This document shows positions 40,361 through 49,244 of a stretch of 64,000 bases of DNA, in pieces (the stretch's first letter is position 1; each line of letters starts with the position of its first letter). A program made the position numbers and the translations under genes. Location of the stretch: IMG/VR virus record IMGVR_UViG_3300017991_004328, positions 23,271 through 87,270 of that record. One strand, 5' to 3'. The DNA comes from a virus. The notes under the pieces are model-generated. The model worked only from the letters and a program-made list of their open reading frames with translations. It was not told the origin of the DNA and searched no databases.

Positions 40361-41281
40361 CTACTCCAAAAACTTAGTAAGTGATTGCTCGAACCGATCC
40401 ACAACGTTCTGCCACTTGAATTTAGGGTGCTGCGCTGTTTTGAGCCCATGCGCTTTTAGAGCCCGTCTAAGCGACTTGTCTGCCAAAAGCTTAGCAACCC
40501 CTTTCCAAATCCCTTGAGGGCTTCTGGGGACAACTACGGCGTTGCGGTTGTTCCTTACAAAGTCTCGGCTTCCCCCGTCGTCAGTACACACCACCGGGCA
40601 CCCACAACTCATCGCTTCGAGGATCGGAAAATTAAATCCCTCTACCTGGCATGCCGACACAAAAAGCGTGCTTCTGTTGTACAGATGCCACATTTTTTCT
40701 TGTGGTGTGTTTAGCCCGTGCATTTTTAGTAGCTTTACTGATTTTCCTAAAAGTGCTCCCTCAACCAAGTGTGTACCCTTCCAAGGGCGAGGACTACCGT
40801 AGTACAACACATCGAAGTCTTTTGGCACTGTCGGATCGTGTCGAAAGTGTTCTGTGTTGATCCCCCCTGGAATAATCGGAATCTCTTGCTTAGTTTTGGT
40901 GTGCTTTTTTATGTACTGCTCGACGTACCTAGAATTTGCAAAGTAAGTTAGTCCTGGTTGCTGCAATCCGGCCAGGGGTACCGCAGGGTTTTTGTACTCG
41001 GCTTCTGCAGCCAGCACCCAAAACACTTTTAGCTTAGCTTTGGAGCGCAGACAAAGTCTGTACTGCTCTGCGAGGTTGAAAAGGGTCACATCGTACGTCT
41101 CGGTCTTCAAGCGGCTCATATCGAACGTAGGGGCTTGTGACGGCATCCAGGTACAAGGCTTCCCCTTCGGGGTTAGCAATTCTACCTCGTGACCTTTTTT
41201 CAGCATGCGATTGCTAATCTCCACGATTCTTCGGATACCGCCAACGCACAAAAGGTGAGGTTCGATAAAAGCGATTCTCAT
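40361..41281 (-). CDS. Glycosyltransferase family 4-like
   Basis: 306 residues, GT-B fold. N-terminal IAFIEPHLLCVGGIRRI (acceptor domain), middle YGSPRPWKG (donor phosphate contact), and EGFNFPILEAMSCGCPVVC with the E-x7-E donor site (about 210-229). Retaining GT4 enzymes use NDP-sugars. Directly follows the next gene upstream (41282) with no gap. Sugar unknown. Confidence 0.8.
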   Translation of the reverse strand: MRIAFIEPHLLCVGGIRRIVEISNRMLKKGHEVELLTPKGKPCTWMPSQAPTFDMSRLKTETYDVTLFNLAEQYRLCLRSKAKLKVFWVLAAEAEYKNPAVPLAGLQQPGLTYFANSRYVEQYIKKHTKTKQEIPIIPGGINTEHFRHDPTVPKDFDVLYYGSPRPWKGTHLVEGALLGKSVKLLKMHGLNTPQEKMWHLYNRSTLFVSACQVEGFNFPILEAMSCGCPVVCTDDGGSRDFVRNNRNAVVVPRSPQGIWKGVAKLLADKSLRRALKAHGLKTAQHPKFKWQNVVDRFEQSLTKFLE

Positions 41282-42313
41282 TTACTCCCCCGTTATCTTC
41301 TTCACGGTGTTTACGAAACGTGCCCCTTGTTTGCTCCACTTGAAGCTTTGAGCAAGGATCATCCCATTTTTAGTAATTTGTTCTCTTAGGGAACGCTCGT
41401 TGATCAAGCGTCCGATCTTTGCCATCAAATCTTTTTTCGTCCCGTCGGACACCAGGCAGTTTTTTCCGGACACTAAGTAATCTTCAAGACCTTTGTTTTT
41501 CGTCCACACTACGGGAACACCGCAAGCCATCGCCTCTAACGGAGGCAATCCGAATCCTTCGTTCTTACTCGTTGCGACCCACACCTTGCACTGGTTGTAG
41601 ATTAGCGGCAAAAAAGAAGTTGGGGGATCAATAAAAATAGCGTACTGGCAGTGCATATTCTGAAATAATTCTTTTTTGGCGTACTCAACCCGTGCCGCAA
41701 CGAGCATCGCTTTGTACTTACGTTCTCGCTTAGCTCCTTGGCTTGCAGCCATACTAAGGGCTGCCAAAAGAACGTCGCTGTTTTTATCCTCAGAAGAGTG
41801 CAACAATCCCCCTACAGGGATTTGGCAACTAAATAACTTCGGCAGGGGTCGGAATATCTCGTCGACGGCGGGTGGGATCACAAAGACTTTCTCGTGATTC
41901 GCTTTTAAGGCAAGTCTAGCTAACCAAGAACTCGTTGCAATCACTGCGTCGTAAGGATAGCTTAGGTTTCTGTTCTCTTTTTCTTCGTTCTGTGTTCCGT
42001 ACCCCTGCAACAAAAGAATGTGCTTTGCGTTGTCTTTCTTCAGATCCTTCACTTCTTCGGGATCCCCATCAAGGTAATCCACAATCACATCGGCATTTTT
42101 CAGGTGCTTTTTTCTTGCGTCTTTTTCTACCACCAAATTGCAGGTAATTTCTTTTAGCTTTGGCGTGCACATCCAATAAGTGGGATTGAGCTTTTTTGCT
42201 ACGATCGCCACCCGGTTGTCTTTACTAATCCTGTTTACGTACTCTGCAAACCTAATAATTACTTTTGTCCCCCCTGAAACTTTCGTGTGTGGAGTAAGAA
42301 AAACGTATCGCAT
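41282..42313 (-). CDS. Glycosyltransferase family 4-like
   Basis: 343 residues, GT-B fold: YVFLTPHTKVSGGTKVIIRF at the N-terminus, GLLHSSEDKNSDVLL in the middle, NEGFGLPPLEAMACGVPVVW as the donor site. It abuts its neighbours (42314 and 41281), so it is translationally coupled. Substrate unknown. Confidence 0.82.
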   Translation of the reverse strand: MRYVFLTPHTKVSGGTKVIIRFAEYVNRISKDNRVAIVAKKLNPTYWMCTPKLKEITCNLVVEKDARKKHLKNADVIVDYLDGDPEEVKDLKKDNAKHILLLQGYGTQNEEKENRNLSYPYDAVIATSSWLARLALKANHEKVFVIPPAVDEIFRPLPKLFSCQIPVGGLLHSSEDKNSDVLLAALSMAASQGAKRERKYKAMLVAARVEYAKKELFQNMHCQYAIFIDPPTSFLPLIYNQCKVWVATSKNEGFGLPPLEAMACGVPVVWTKNKGLEDYLVSGKNCLVSDGTKKDLMAKIGRLINERSLREQITKNGMILAQSFKWSKQGARFVNTVKKITGE

Positions 42314-43198
42314 CTAGCCAACCCTCGAAAATATTCTCTTTGTATTTGTTTCTTCTTTTAGGCACGCAGGCGAAAACCAGATAGCTTCTTGATTTTTGGT
42401 CTTGGTGCTATTGTACGTGCTGCGAACACGAGACCACCGCACGACATCCCACCCTGGCAGGTCATAATCTCCGATATGCCCGCATAGCGCAACACGCAGC
42501 CGATCCTGCTCTGTTTCACGACACCACGCCTCGCAATGTGCAGCGACAGGCACCTGTTTTGAATATAGCCTCTCGAACCCCCTGTATGGCGGATCGAGAA
42601 ACACCGCGCAAATACCGCCGCCCTCTAGTCCATAGCGCGTGTTGACACATCGGTCCCATGCGCCGTGCAAAACTCTAACGCGCTCTAAGCGGGCGCTTAG
42701 CTCTGCGACCAATTGCGCACCGCCAGATGTACTCTGAACACCCATGCCTATGTTGCTGATATGCGGGATCGGCCCAAGGCGTCGACCTGTTATTTTGTCG
42801 CACCAGCCTTTTCCAATCCACGAGCACTGCCCCCACAACCACCAGCCCGCGATCCTAGGGTCCCCTGGCCACTCTGGGTCCAAGAGCCTGTCTTGCAGAT
42901 CAGCCACCCTCTCTGGATCAGTCAACCACCAGTGCCTTGCCGACTGATCAATGTGACTCACCGGGTAGTCAGCTTCGGCCCATGTGGCATCTGGCTGATA
43001 TTTCACGGCGCGCCAGAAGTTAGCTATGTATAGATTCAGATCACAGATCACCTCAAGATTTGCCTGGCGGGGGGCGTTGAGCAGCATTGCTGCCGATCCA
43101 CAAAACGGCTCAATGTAATTTTTGACTCGCCCGAATCGTTGCCACACCAACTTAGCTACGCGGGACTTGCCGCCGAAATACGGAAATGGTGACTTCAC
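42314..43198 (-). CDS. D12-class N6-adenine methyltransferase (Dam-like)
   Basis: 294 residues. Motif I PFPYFGGKSRVAKLVW at the N-terminus, FCGSAAMLLN, and catalytic DPPYRGFERLYS (about 200-211); target recognition region between. The composition is GC-richer than the surrounding glycosyltransferase genes, suggesting a recent insertion. It overlaps the GT upstream by four bases (43195-43198), so inserted cleanly into the operon. Probably protects phage DNA against host restriction. Confidence 0.82.
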   Translation of the reverse strand: MKSPFPYFGGKSRVAKLVWQRFGRVKNYIEPFCGSAAMLLNAPRQANLEVICDLNLYIANFWRAVKYQPDATWAEADYPVSHIDQSARHWWLTDPERVADLQDRLLDPEWPGDPRIAGWWLWGQCSWIGKGWCDKITGRRLGPIPHISNIGMGVQSTSGGAQLVAELSARLERVRVLHGAWDRCVNTRYGLEGGGICAVFLDPPYRGFERLYSKQVPVAAHCEAWCRETEQDRLRVALCGHIGDYDLPGWDVVRWSRVRSTYNSTKTKNQEAIWFSPACLKEETNTKRIFSRVG

Positions 43199-43818
43199 CT
43201 TCGCTCCGAGTGGTAAAGTTGCTTAGCTTTCATTCGTTCCTTTTCCACATCCATACCTGAGACCCGCACAGAAGCCTCTCCTTCGTGCCAAACAAACGAT
43301 CCCTGGGACCAATAGCAATTTAGCCCCAAAGCTGTTCTAGAGCGGTCTATGAAGTCTGACTCTTGTCCGTAGAACGTGTAACGCTCATCGAACTTATTTA
43401 GCGCGTGCCAAAGCTGCCTTTCGAAGACGAGGCAAAAGCCAGAAATCGGATCCGTCATTTTTTTGTACTTGCCGCTTCTTTTCTTAGCCTCTTCAGGAGT
43501 AGGGATTTTTTTTTGCGGGGAATGGCAATTGTTGGTACTAGGCCCGACGAATCCACAGTCTTTGAACTTATCAAAAGCTTCGAGCATAAGTTCCAACCAA
43601 CCTGAGGTTACTTGGGTATCGGAGTTTAGCAAGCAAATGTAGTCCGCTTCGCTTTTGCGGATCAGTTTATTCCACACCTGTGTCAACGTAAGCTTATTTT
43701 TCTTGTTGTCGGTGTATGTCAGCGTAAACGGCACCGAGGTATGATTCAGAACGCTTTTCAAGCACTGGCTTTCCATCTCGGGTAATCCGTAGCCGACAAC
43801 AATGATCTGCGTTTTCAT
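43195..43818 (-). CDS. Glycosyltransferase family 2
   Basis: 207 residues from ATG 43818. GT-A: TQIIVVGYGLPEMESQCL, YICLLNSDTQVTSGW (DxD-like SDT), and TFYGQESDFIDRSR with an ED acid. Inverting GT2 likely; donor unknown. Overlaps its neighbour at 43818 and the D12 methyltransferase. Confidence 0.8.
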   Translation of the reverse strand: MKTQIIVVGYGLPEMESQCLKSVLNHTSVPFTLTYTDNKKNKLTLTQVWNKLIRKSEADYICLLNSDTQVTSGWLELMLEAFDKFKDCGFVGPSTNNCHSPQKKIPTPEEAKKRSGKYKKMTDPISGFCLVFERQLWHALNKFDERYTFYGQESDFIDRSRTALGLNCYWSQGSFVWHEGEASVRVSGMDVEKERMKAKQLYHSERR

Positions 43819-44030
43819 TAGCCATCCCACGTCGAGCTTGTTCTAACGTTTTTTCGGCACAACAACCACGCCACACAGCTAGGACACAGATCCATCGAGT
43901 CCAGTTTTTCATTTCCAAAACTAATGTTTTCTATTCTTACCCAGCCTTCAGGAAGGTTCTCTTCGGTACTAGGTACCTGCTGTGAGTAACCACAGTCGCT
44001 ACGATCGCAGGTGATTACGTACTTTTTCAT
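43818..44030 (-). CDS. Small putative zinc-binding protein
   Basis: 70 residues with CDRSDC near the N-terminus and LCPSCVAWLLC near the end; probably a zinc knuckle. The stop overlaps the GT2 start. No function recognised. Confidence 0.5.
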   Translation of the reverse strand: MKKYVITCDRSDCGYSQQVPSTEENLPEGWVRIENISFGNEKLDSMDLCPSCVAWLLCRKNVRTSSTWDG

Positions 44031-44033
44031 TTC

Positions 44034-44591
44034 CTAGTCCTCACGTGCGATAAAAATGGGTTGGAAGTGCGGATCGGAAGGATAGGGCGGATAACTTAGT
44101 TTGTCTTCGATCTGGTCTCCGAACAACTCTTCGTCGGGAAGTTCCACAAGTTGACTGTCTGTCAGGAACTGCAACAGGGTAAGTGTTTTTGCCTCTGTTA
44201 GCGTTCCGTTGTTGCAAGCTAAGCTAAGAGCTGCGTCTTGTTCCATACCCAAATTCACGTCGGCCAAACTAAAGTCTAGCGGTGCTCGACGGGGATAAAC
44301 CGTTCTGTCTGGCAATTGGTAAATCTCCTGCACCGAGCTAATTCGGTAACAGACTTTCCTCGAAGTCCCGTCTTCTTGTAGACACACCAGCATCCTCAAT
44401 GCAGACGAGTACTGGTGTTGGTTGAGCCACATCGCTCCCCTTAGTTGAAATTCGTCGTCTCGATGCAGTAGCGGCAAAGTTAGGAAAGTGTCGTTTTCTG
44501 ACCAATAAGCCGTCTTTGAAAAAAGGATCGCGTCAAGGCTTTCGATCAGGAATCTCTTCATCACTGTGTGTAAGGGAGATACGTTTGACAT
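44034..44591 (-). CDS. Hypothetical protein
   Basis: 185 residues from ATG 44591 after AGAGAGG. Contains a beta-rich middle (DEFQLRGAMWLNQHQYSSALRML) and a helical C-terminus. No family recognised. Coupled with its overlapping upstream neighbour (58 bases). Confidence 0.5.
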   Translation of the reverse strand: MSNVSPLHTVMKRFLIESLDAILFSKTAYWSENDTFLTLPLLHRDDEFQLRGAMWLNQHQYSSALRMLVCLQEDGTSRKVCYRISSVQEIYQLPDRTVYPRRAPLDFSLADVNLGMEQDAALSLACNNGTLTEAKTLTLLQFLTDSQLVELPDEELFGDQIEDKLSYPPYPSDPHFQPIFIARED

Positions 44592-44781
44592 AAGATGCCT
44601 CTCTGGAGCAATTGGAGGCCCTCAGGGCCTCTTGAAAGAACTGACCCAGGGCTTGTATCGGATTTTCGTACGAAGCCTCTGTAACCCACTCTGAGCCTTC
44701 CAAACGTTGAAAGTGCAAAACCTCGCCCTCAGCGATTACGCGGGAAGTGTTTAGCTTGCAGAGGATTTTGGGCTGATCCAA
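44533..44781 (-). CDS. Hypothetical protein
   Basis: 82 residues from TTG 44781 with AAGGGG about eight bases upstream. Mixed alpha/beta (KILCKLNTSRVIAEGEVLHF). No family. Overlaps both neighbours by about 55 bases, typical of this cluster. Confidence 0.45.
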   Translation of the reverse strand: MDQPKILCKLNTSRVIAEGEVLHFQRLEGSEWVTEASYENPIQALGQFFQEALRASNCSREASYVKRISLTHSDEEIPDRKP

Positions 44782-45136
44782 TTTCTAACCCCTTCTGGTT
44801 CGGCATTACCAAACCGCTACAGTAAGCTTTCCAGCGTTGCACAGAGTCTTGGTATTGAGTCCACAGCTCGGGTCCTTGTTCGCCGACCTTGCAAATAATC
44901 TCCAAAGCTGTGGGCAAGACCCTGATTTGTTCTTGTGCGGACTTATCCGAGTGCAACGGTTGGATCAACAACGCTGCTCCTCCGTCTCTGGGAACCTCAG
45001 CGTAGAGCTTAGGGTACACCACCCGCAGGGGTTGGATATTTCCGGCTAAGAAATTGTCATAGGGTTTTTGATAAATCGTTCCGAGCATTCTTTGGTTCGG
45101 CAAATAAATCATGACAAACAGATCTGCGTGTTTCAT
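44729..45136 (-). CDS. Hypothetical protein
   Basis: 135 residues from ATG 45136, which shares bases with the stop of the GT4 gene (TAATG) and follows GAGGAAAAG. Alpha/beta domain with LLIQPLHSDKSAQEQIRVLP. No family recognised; the three genes 45136-44034 are probably a small operon unit within the glycan region. Confidence 0.5.
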   Translation of the reverse strand: MKHADLFVMIYLPNQRMLGTIYQKPYDNFLAGNIQPLRVVYPKLYAEVPRDGGAALLIQPLHSDKSAQEQIRVLPTALEIICKVGEQGPELWTQYQDSVQRWKAYCSGLVMPNQKGLEIGSAQNPLQAKHFPRNR

Positions 45137-46143
45137 TACTTTTCCTCCAACACGGTGTCGATGGCTTTTTGCCACAAAGCGTAGTTCTTATTTAGGTCGT
45201 ATTTTTCTTCGACTAACTTAGTTGCATTTTTGAGAACTTCTTTTCTCTCTTGTTCGTTGTTCAGCACGTACCGAACCAGCTCGTACCAATCCTTGCGTTG
45301 CTTAGCAAGGTATCCGTCAACACCGTGGGTGATTGTTTGTTGGTAAGGTCCAAAGTCACTGGCAATCGTTACGATGCCCTGTGCTGTGTATTCTAGAAAT
45401 TTCAAGTTCGACTTAGACAGATTGAATTTACAAGGCACCAACGGAGCTAAACCCACCGTTGCGTCTGTTTGGCTAAGTACGACGTGGAAGCCTTTGAACT
45501 CCACAGGCGGTACCTGGTAGATCCCTTTCATTGGTGCGTAGAAGACCTTCGGAAAACAATCCCCGTCTTTTTTCAGTTGCTGCATAGCAGGCTCGATAAG
45601 CGCTAGGTCTTTTTTGTGCGTGTGCGATCCTTGCCAAAGCACAACGGGTTTGACCGAGTTGTCAGGCTTAGGTGTGAACAACTCAAACGGTACCGAGTTA
45701 GGAAGCACAAAGACGTTGTCGTTGTACTGCCGATAAACCTCTGCTAAGTCCTCGGTGGTAACAAACACCGCGTCAACTAAGTTACAGAAGCGTTTGACGT
45801 AGTCTTGCACCTGAGGATTTCCCAGTTCTTTTTTTGCAGGGTTCCAATCAGGGATCGAGAACAGATCATCGTCTATCTCGTACACCAATTTTGTTCTGGC
45901 TTTCCCAGGCCTGTTCTTAGTTTTTATCCTTTGTGCAGTCTCGTAGACCTTAGGCATGTACTGACGTTGGAAGATTGCTAGATCAAACCCTCCAACTTGT
46001 CGTTCGTCCATAACCCCTGTAACCGAGATCATGTACTCCTTCGAGTGTTTTGCTAATGTTGAAAAGGGAAGGTGAATTCTGTAGAACCAACAAGCTCCAG
46101 AGTCACCTCGATAAGCGATTATTTCTGTAGGTTGTTTTTCCAT
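45136..46143 (-). CDS. Glycosyltransferase family 4-like
   Basis: 335 residues, GT-B type: GDSGACWFYRIHLPFSTLAK start, YEIDDDLFSIPDW, VVLWQGSHTHKKDLALIEPA, and a donor region SNLKFLEYTAQGIVTIASD. More divergent than the other two GT4-like genes. First gene of the leftward operon facing the 1.4-kb non-coding region; ribosome site is weak (GAAAGATGT). Confidence 0.75.
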   Translation of the reverse strand: MEKQPTEIIAYRGDSGACWFYRIHLPFSTLAKHSKEYMISVTGVMDERQVGGFDLAIFQRQYMPKVYETAQRIKTKNRPGKARTKLVYEIDDDLFSIPDWNPAKKELGNPQVQDYVKRFCNLVDAVFVTTEDLAEVYRQYNDNVFVLPNSVPFELFTPKPDNSVKPVVLWQGSHTHKKDLALIEPAMQQLKKDGDCFPKVFYAPMKGIYQVPPVEFKGFHVVLSQTDATVGLAPLVPCKFNLSKSNLKFLEYTAQGIVTIASDFGPYQQTITHGVDGYLAKQRKDWYELVRYVLNNEQERKEVLKNATKLVEEKYDLNKNYALWQKAIDTVLEEK

Positions 46144-47546
46144 ACATCTTTCATACCCTGAAAAGAATAAATCAAAAAGAGGGTTCTTATGATCTTCCTA
46201 AGGTCCGTAGGGTACCGAGACCGCGATAGCGGTGGAGGGACTAAAGACGGACCTTAGGGCGTCCGTACCCGTACGGTGGTTGGGTGATACAAGCTCCCGC
46301 TAAGGGAGCGAAGGATCTGCCCAAACAGCGTACGGCTTACTTTACCTAAAAAGTAAAATAATTTTTGTATATATTAGGTTTTTTAGTTTACTCGAAATGT
46401 ACCAGGCGGCCCACCGTAACCGCTGCCTTAGGCAGCCTGCCGTGGTTTGCCGCATGAAAGTTTTTTTAGTTTCCGAAAACTAAAAAATGGTCTACTCGCT
46501 AGACGGATCTATCAGCAAAACATGAAACATGTAATGTACAATCCGCCATGTGCGGCGTTCGGTAAATTACATGTAGTATGCAACAAGTAATACTCGTTAG
46601 CGTCGCAAGGTGTTGCGCCGCATGTCACTTCGCATTACTTGTTGGTATGGGAGGCAATGTATTCGCCTTCGGCTCATAAGCAACATTGCCTCACCATATT
46701 CGCCTTCGGCTCATGTTCGTTGTTCGTCGTTGTTTGTCGACGTAGGCCGCTGGGGCGGCAGGGAACCCGCGCGAGGCTACCCAGAAATCCGATTTTTTGT
46801 CAAGGAGCATTTCGGTTTAATTTTTTTGTTTTGTTTTCGATGATTTCAATAGTGTACGATCTACAATTATAAAGTGATCTTTTCCAGTTTCTTGCTTTTT
46901 TGTGGAATTGGTACGTTCCTAGTAGTAAAATATGCCCGTTTACTGGACTCGAGTGTCAGGTTATTTTTTTCTACATGTTTGAAATCGTTCGATTCACGAA
47001 AAGTTTGCGAGGTGAAGCGTTTTTACAAATTTTACTTTACCTTTTTCTACATGCCTGTAAATAAACAAGAAAAAAAAAGTCGAAACTACTATACACTTTT
47101 CTGAAAACCAGGTAGCGCATTTTCTAAGTTTTATAAACTTATTGTTTATATACAATCGGTTATAGAAAAAAACCTTAGTTTTAGTCAAATTATTACTTTT
47201 CTGAAACTAAGAAAGTCCCCTGCAAAATTTGTGCATTTTTTTCCGCGCGGTTTCTGTGGCTACGAGAAGGCCTTTTTTTGTTTTGGGTGAAGCCATATGG
47301 CGACAGGTGATTTGATAGAAGACCGAAACCAAACAACAATTTTTTATACAATAGATATTTTACAAAAGTTATTTTTTGGAAAAAATAGGTCGGGATGCAT
47401 ATTTTCGAGTTACTTGCAACAAAAAAAACGATCAAAAGGCAAAAAAGTTGATGGGCTTGGAGGGGGTCGAAAACCCTCTCTTTGGACCCCCAACAAAGGC
47501 TGTTTTTAGCCTGGTACGATGCCTCTAAGTTTGGTACTTATAAGAA
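46144..47546. other. 1.4-kb non-coding region, candidate origin or control locus
   Basis: No gene with usable translation signals lies here. Left part (46197-46714) is a run of hairpins. Right part (46800-47546) is AT-rich with many T and A runs (for example TTTATAAACTTATTGTTTATATAC) and a GC hairpin near 47457-47492 (GGGGGTC/GACCCCC). It separates the leftward glycan operon from the rightward replication block, the layout expected for an origin or early control region. No known iterons or DnaA-box pattern was recognised. Confidence 0.45.
46197..46714. repeat. Array of long perfect hairpins
   Basis: Successive inverted repeats: 46197-46208/46247-46258 (12 bp, with inner ACCGC/GCGGT), CCGTAC/GTACGG (46263-46276), GCTCCC/GGGAGC (46293-46309), GCTGCC/GGCAGC (46422-46436), a T/A-rich stem 46463-46486, CATGTAAT/ATTACATG (46528-46573), CAACAAGTAAT/ATTACTTGTTG (46581-46644) and GAGGCAATGT/ACATTGCCTC (46651-46692). 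TATTCGCCTTCGGCTCAT occurs twice (46660 and 46697). Each stem is different but similarly built, with a GC-rich tip. Confidence 0.7.
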
Positions 47547-47966
47547 ATGAAACCCATATACCTGTTTGTCAAAAGCGGTCGAAAAGTAGGCAAGCTAGTT
47601 GTAACACCGACCCACCTTGTTGTTATGGTAACCGACCACAAGTTCTTTGTTCCCCCTCTACAGACAGAGCACAGGTTCGAGTTCACTAGAAGGACACGCT
47701 TACGCAGCAGCCTTCTAAAACACGCAGGCAAAGCCTTGTTCAAGCCAAGTACCGGAACCTTTCTTGCTGAGATCAAGTTACCGAACAAACCTAAGTTTAG
47801 GGTTGCGTCTAAGCGTCGCTTGCCTGACTGGATTTGGAAGAGGGGTTTGCCAGAACCTAAAAAAAGGAAGCGTAAGTACAAACCGAAGTACTACTCACTA
47901 GGCAGGACGAGAAACCAATCCAAGAACTGTGGGCGTAGGCAGTGTGCGGTTCTCAACAGTTACTAA
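47547..47966 (+). CDS. Basic hypothetical protein
   Basis: 139 residues from ATG 47547; a weak ribosome site. N-terminus is beta-rich (KPIYLFVKSGRKVGKLVV), C-terminus very basic (PEPKKRKRKYKPKYYS). Nucleic-acid binding is plausible. First gene right of the non-coding region; overlaps the convergent gene at 47963 by four bases. Confidence 0.55.
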   Translation: MKPIYLFVKSGRKVGKLVVTPTHLVVMVTDHKFFVPPLQTEHRFEFTRRTRLRSSLLKHAGKALFKPSTGTFLAEIKLPNKPKFRVASKRRLPDWIWKRGLPEPKKRKRKYKPKYYSLGRTRNQSKNCGRRQCAVLNSY

Positions 47967-48262
47967 TCTCTAATACCTTTTATCCTTGCCTGTACGCGCT
48001 TTAGCCAAGCTTGTCCAGACCCCGAACCCAACCACTGCACGAAAGAGCACACGGCGACCCTGCGAGGGTCTGAGGCAGGTACAAGCTCAACCTTGGTGTT
48101 TGGCCCAGCGCATAACTGATCAATTAGGTCTGGTGTCTGGGGAAGGTTGAGCATTTGAAATTCGTGGGCAAAAACCCATTCCACTCTATTCTCGGGTTGC
48201 TCCAACCTTTCAGAGTAAGTGCCTACGTACTTTTGAATAAGCTTAGGTCGGCGTCGGTCCAT
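47963..48262 (-). CDS. Hypothetical protein
   Basis: 99 residues starting at ATG 48262; convergent with the preceding gene. Contains VEWVFAHEFQMLNLPQTPDL. No family recognised. Confidence 0.5.
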   Translation of the reverse strand: MDRRRPKLIQKYVGTYSERLEQPENRVEWVFAHEFQMLNLPQTPDLIDQLCAGPNTKVELVPASDPRRVAVCSFVQWLGSGSGQAWLKRVQARIKGIRD

Positions 48263-48275
48263 TCCCCGTCCCCTG

Positions 48276-49097
48276 CTAGTGCATTTGGTACTTGCCTGCA
48301 GATTTCGTTATTTCCCATTCCTTCCTTAGCTTAACCAAAGCTTGAGCCAAACTTTGGTCCACCTTATCAGGATCTCTATCGGGAAAGGCCTTGATAATCT
48401 TTTTGACCAGGTAATCCTTCGATCTTGCAACCCCGGATAAAAGAGCCTTCTCGACAACAGTCTGGACGGTTTTTCTATTTTTAGGTGTCTTAGCGACCTT
48501 TTTTCTCGTTACGTGTCGCTTAGTTTTCTTAGTTGTTTTGGCTTTCTTTTTGGGCTTAGCCACAAGCTTGATGGTTTCTTTCGGTTCTTCCTTACCCACG
48601 TGTTCGTTGTTGAGTTCCTTGCAAACGAACTCAAACAAATTGTTGTTGTGTTTTTTTATCTTCTCTTCGTAGCTCAACACCTCCTTTTCCTTTTCAGTCA
48701 AGGGTAGCTTTGCTTTCTTCTTCTTTTTTGCCATCTCAAGCCTAATCTGCAGTCGATTGGCCATCGAATACCGCGTCGAATAATGCGTCGAGCAGTACCC
48801 CTTACTGATTGATTTTTTGTCGCACTCATTAGCGACACATTGCTTCGGATAGGTAGCTTTTAGTGGAACCACAAAATAACTGTCCCGGTCATCTTTGATC
48901 TTTAGCGCTTCTTTGATCAACTCCCAAGCTTTCTCGCTAGGAACCGATCTTCTGCTTTCCCAAGAATACAGGGACATCTTGGTATACCCAATCTCCTGGG
49001 CCAGAGCGGCTACGCTAAAGCCTACGCTCTGCCTGGTTTTCTTCAAGCTTTTCAGTCTTTTCTTCTTCTGTGGAAAACTCTGTGGACTAGTTGTCAT
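48276..49097 (-). CDS. Xre-type HTH protein with lysine-rich tail
   Basis: 273 residues. An N-terminal Cro/C1-type HTH (SVAALAQEIGYTKMSLYSWESRRSVP) is followed by a Cys/His segment (CVANECDKKSISKGYCSTHY), a long Lys/Thr/Arg-rich linker (about 185-220, histone-H1-like) and a C-terminal helical domain. Probably a DNA-binding regulator or nucleoid protein. Divergent from the sigma factor gene, 147 bases apart from its start, so it may control that promoter. Confidence 0.65.
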   Translation of the reverse strand: MTTSPQSFPQKKKRLKSLKKTRQSVGFSVAALAQEIGYTKMSLYSWESRRSVPSEKAWELIKEALKIKDDRDSYFVVPLKATYPKQCVANECDKKSISKGYCSTHYSTRYSMANRLQIRLEMAKKKKKAKLPLTEKEKEVLSYEEKIKKHNNNLFEFVCKELNNEHVGKEEPKETIKLVAKPKKKAKTTKKTKRHVTRKKVAKTPKNRKTVQTVVEKALLSGVARSKDYLVKKIIKAFPDRDPDKVDQSLAQALVKLRKEWEITKSAGKYQMH

Positions 49098-49244
49098 TTA
49101 CTTACCTCCAACTAAGTTGTTGTGATCCGATCCATACCTTGTTTTTTGCAAACAATCCTTGACTACTACCAATTCTCCATGCTAGTCTCTTTCCCACTTT
49201 TGGGCAAGGTTTGTTTACAAAAAATTCATTTTCTAGGGGGCAGC

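Noticed and set aside
46610-46872. Two overlapping plus-strand open frames in the hairpin region
   Set aside because: They cross inverted repeats, have no ribosome site and encode low-complexity peptides.
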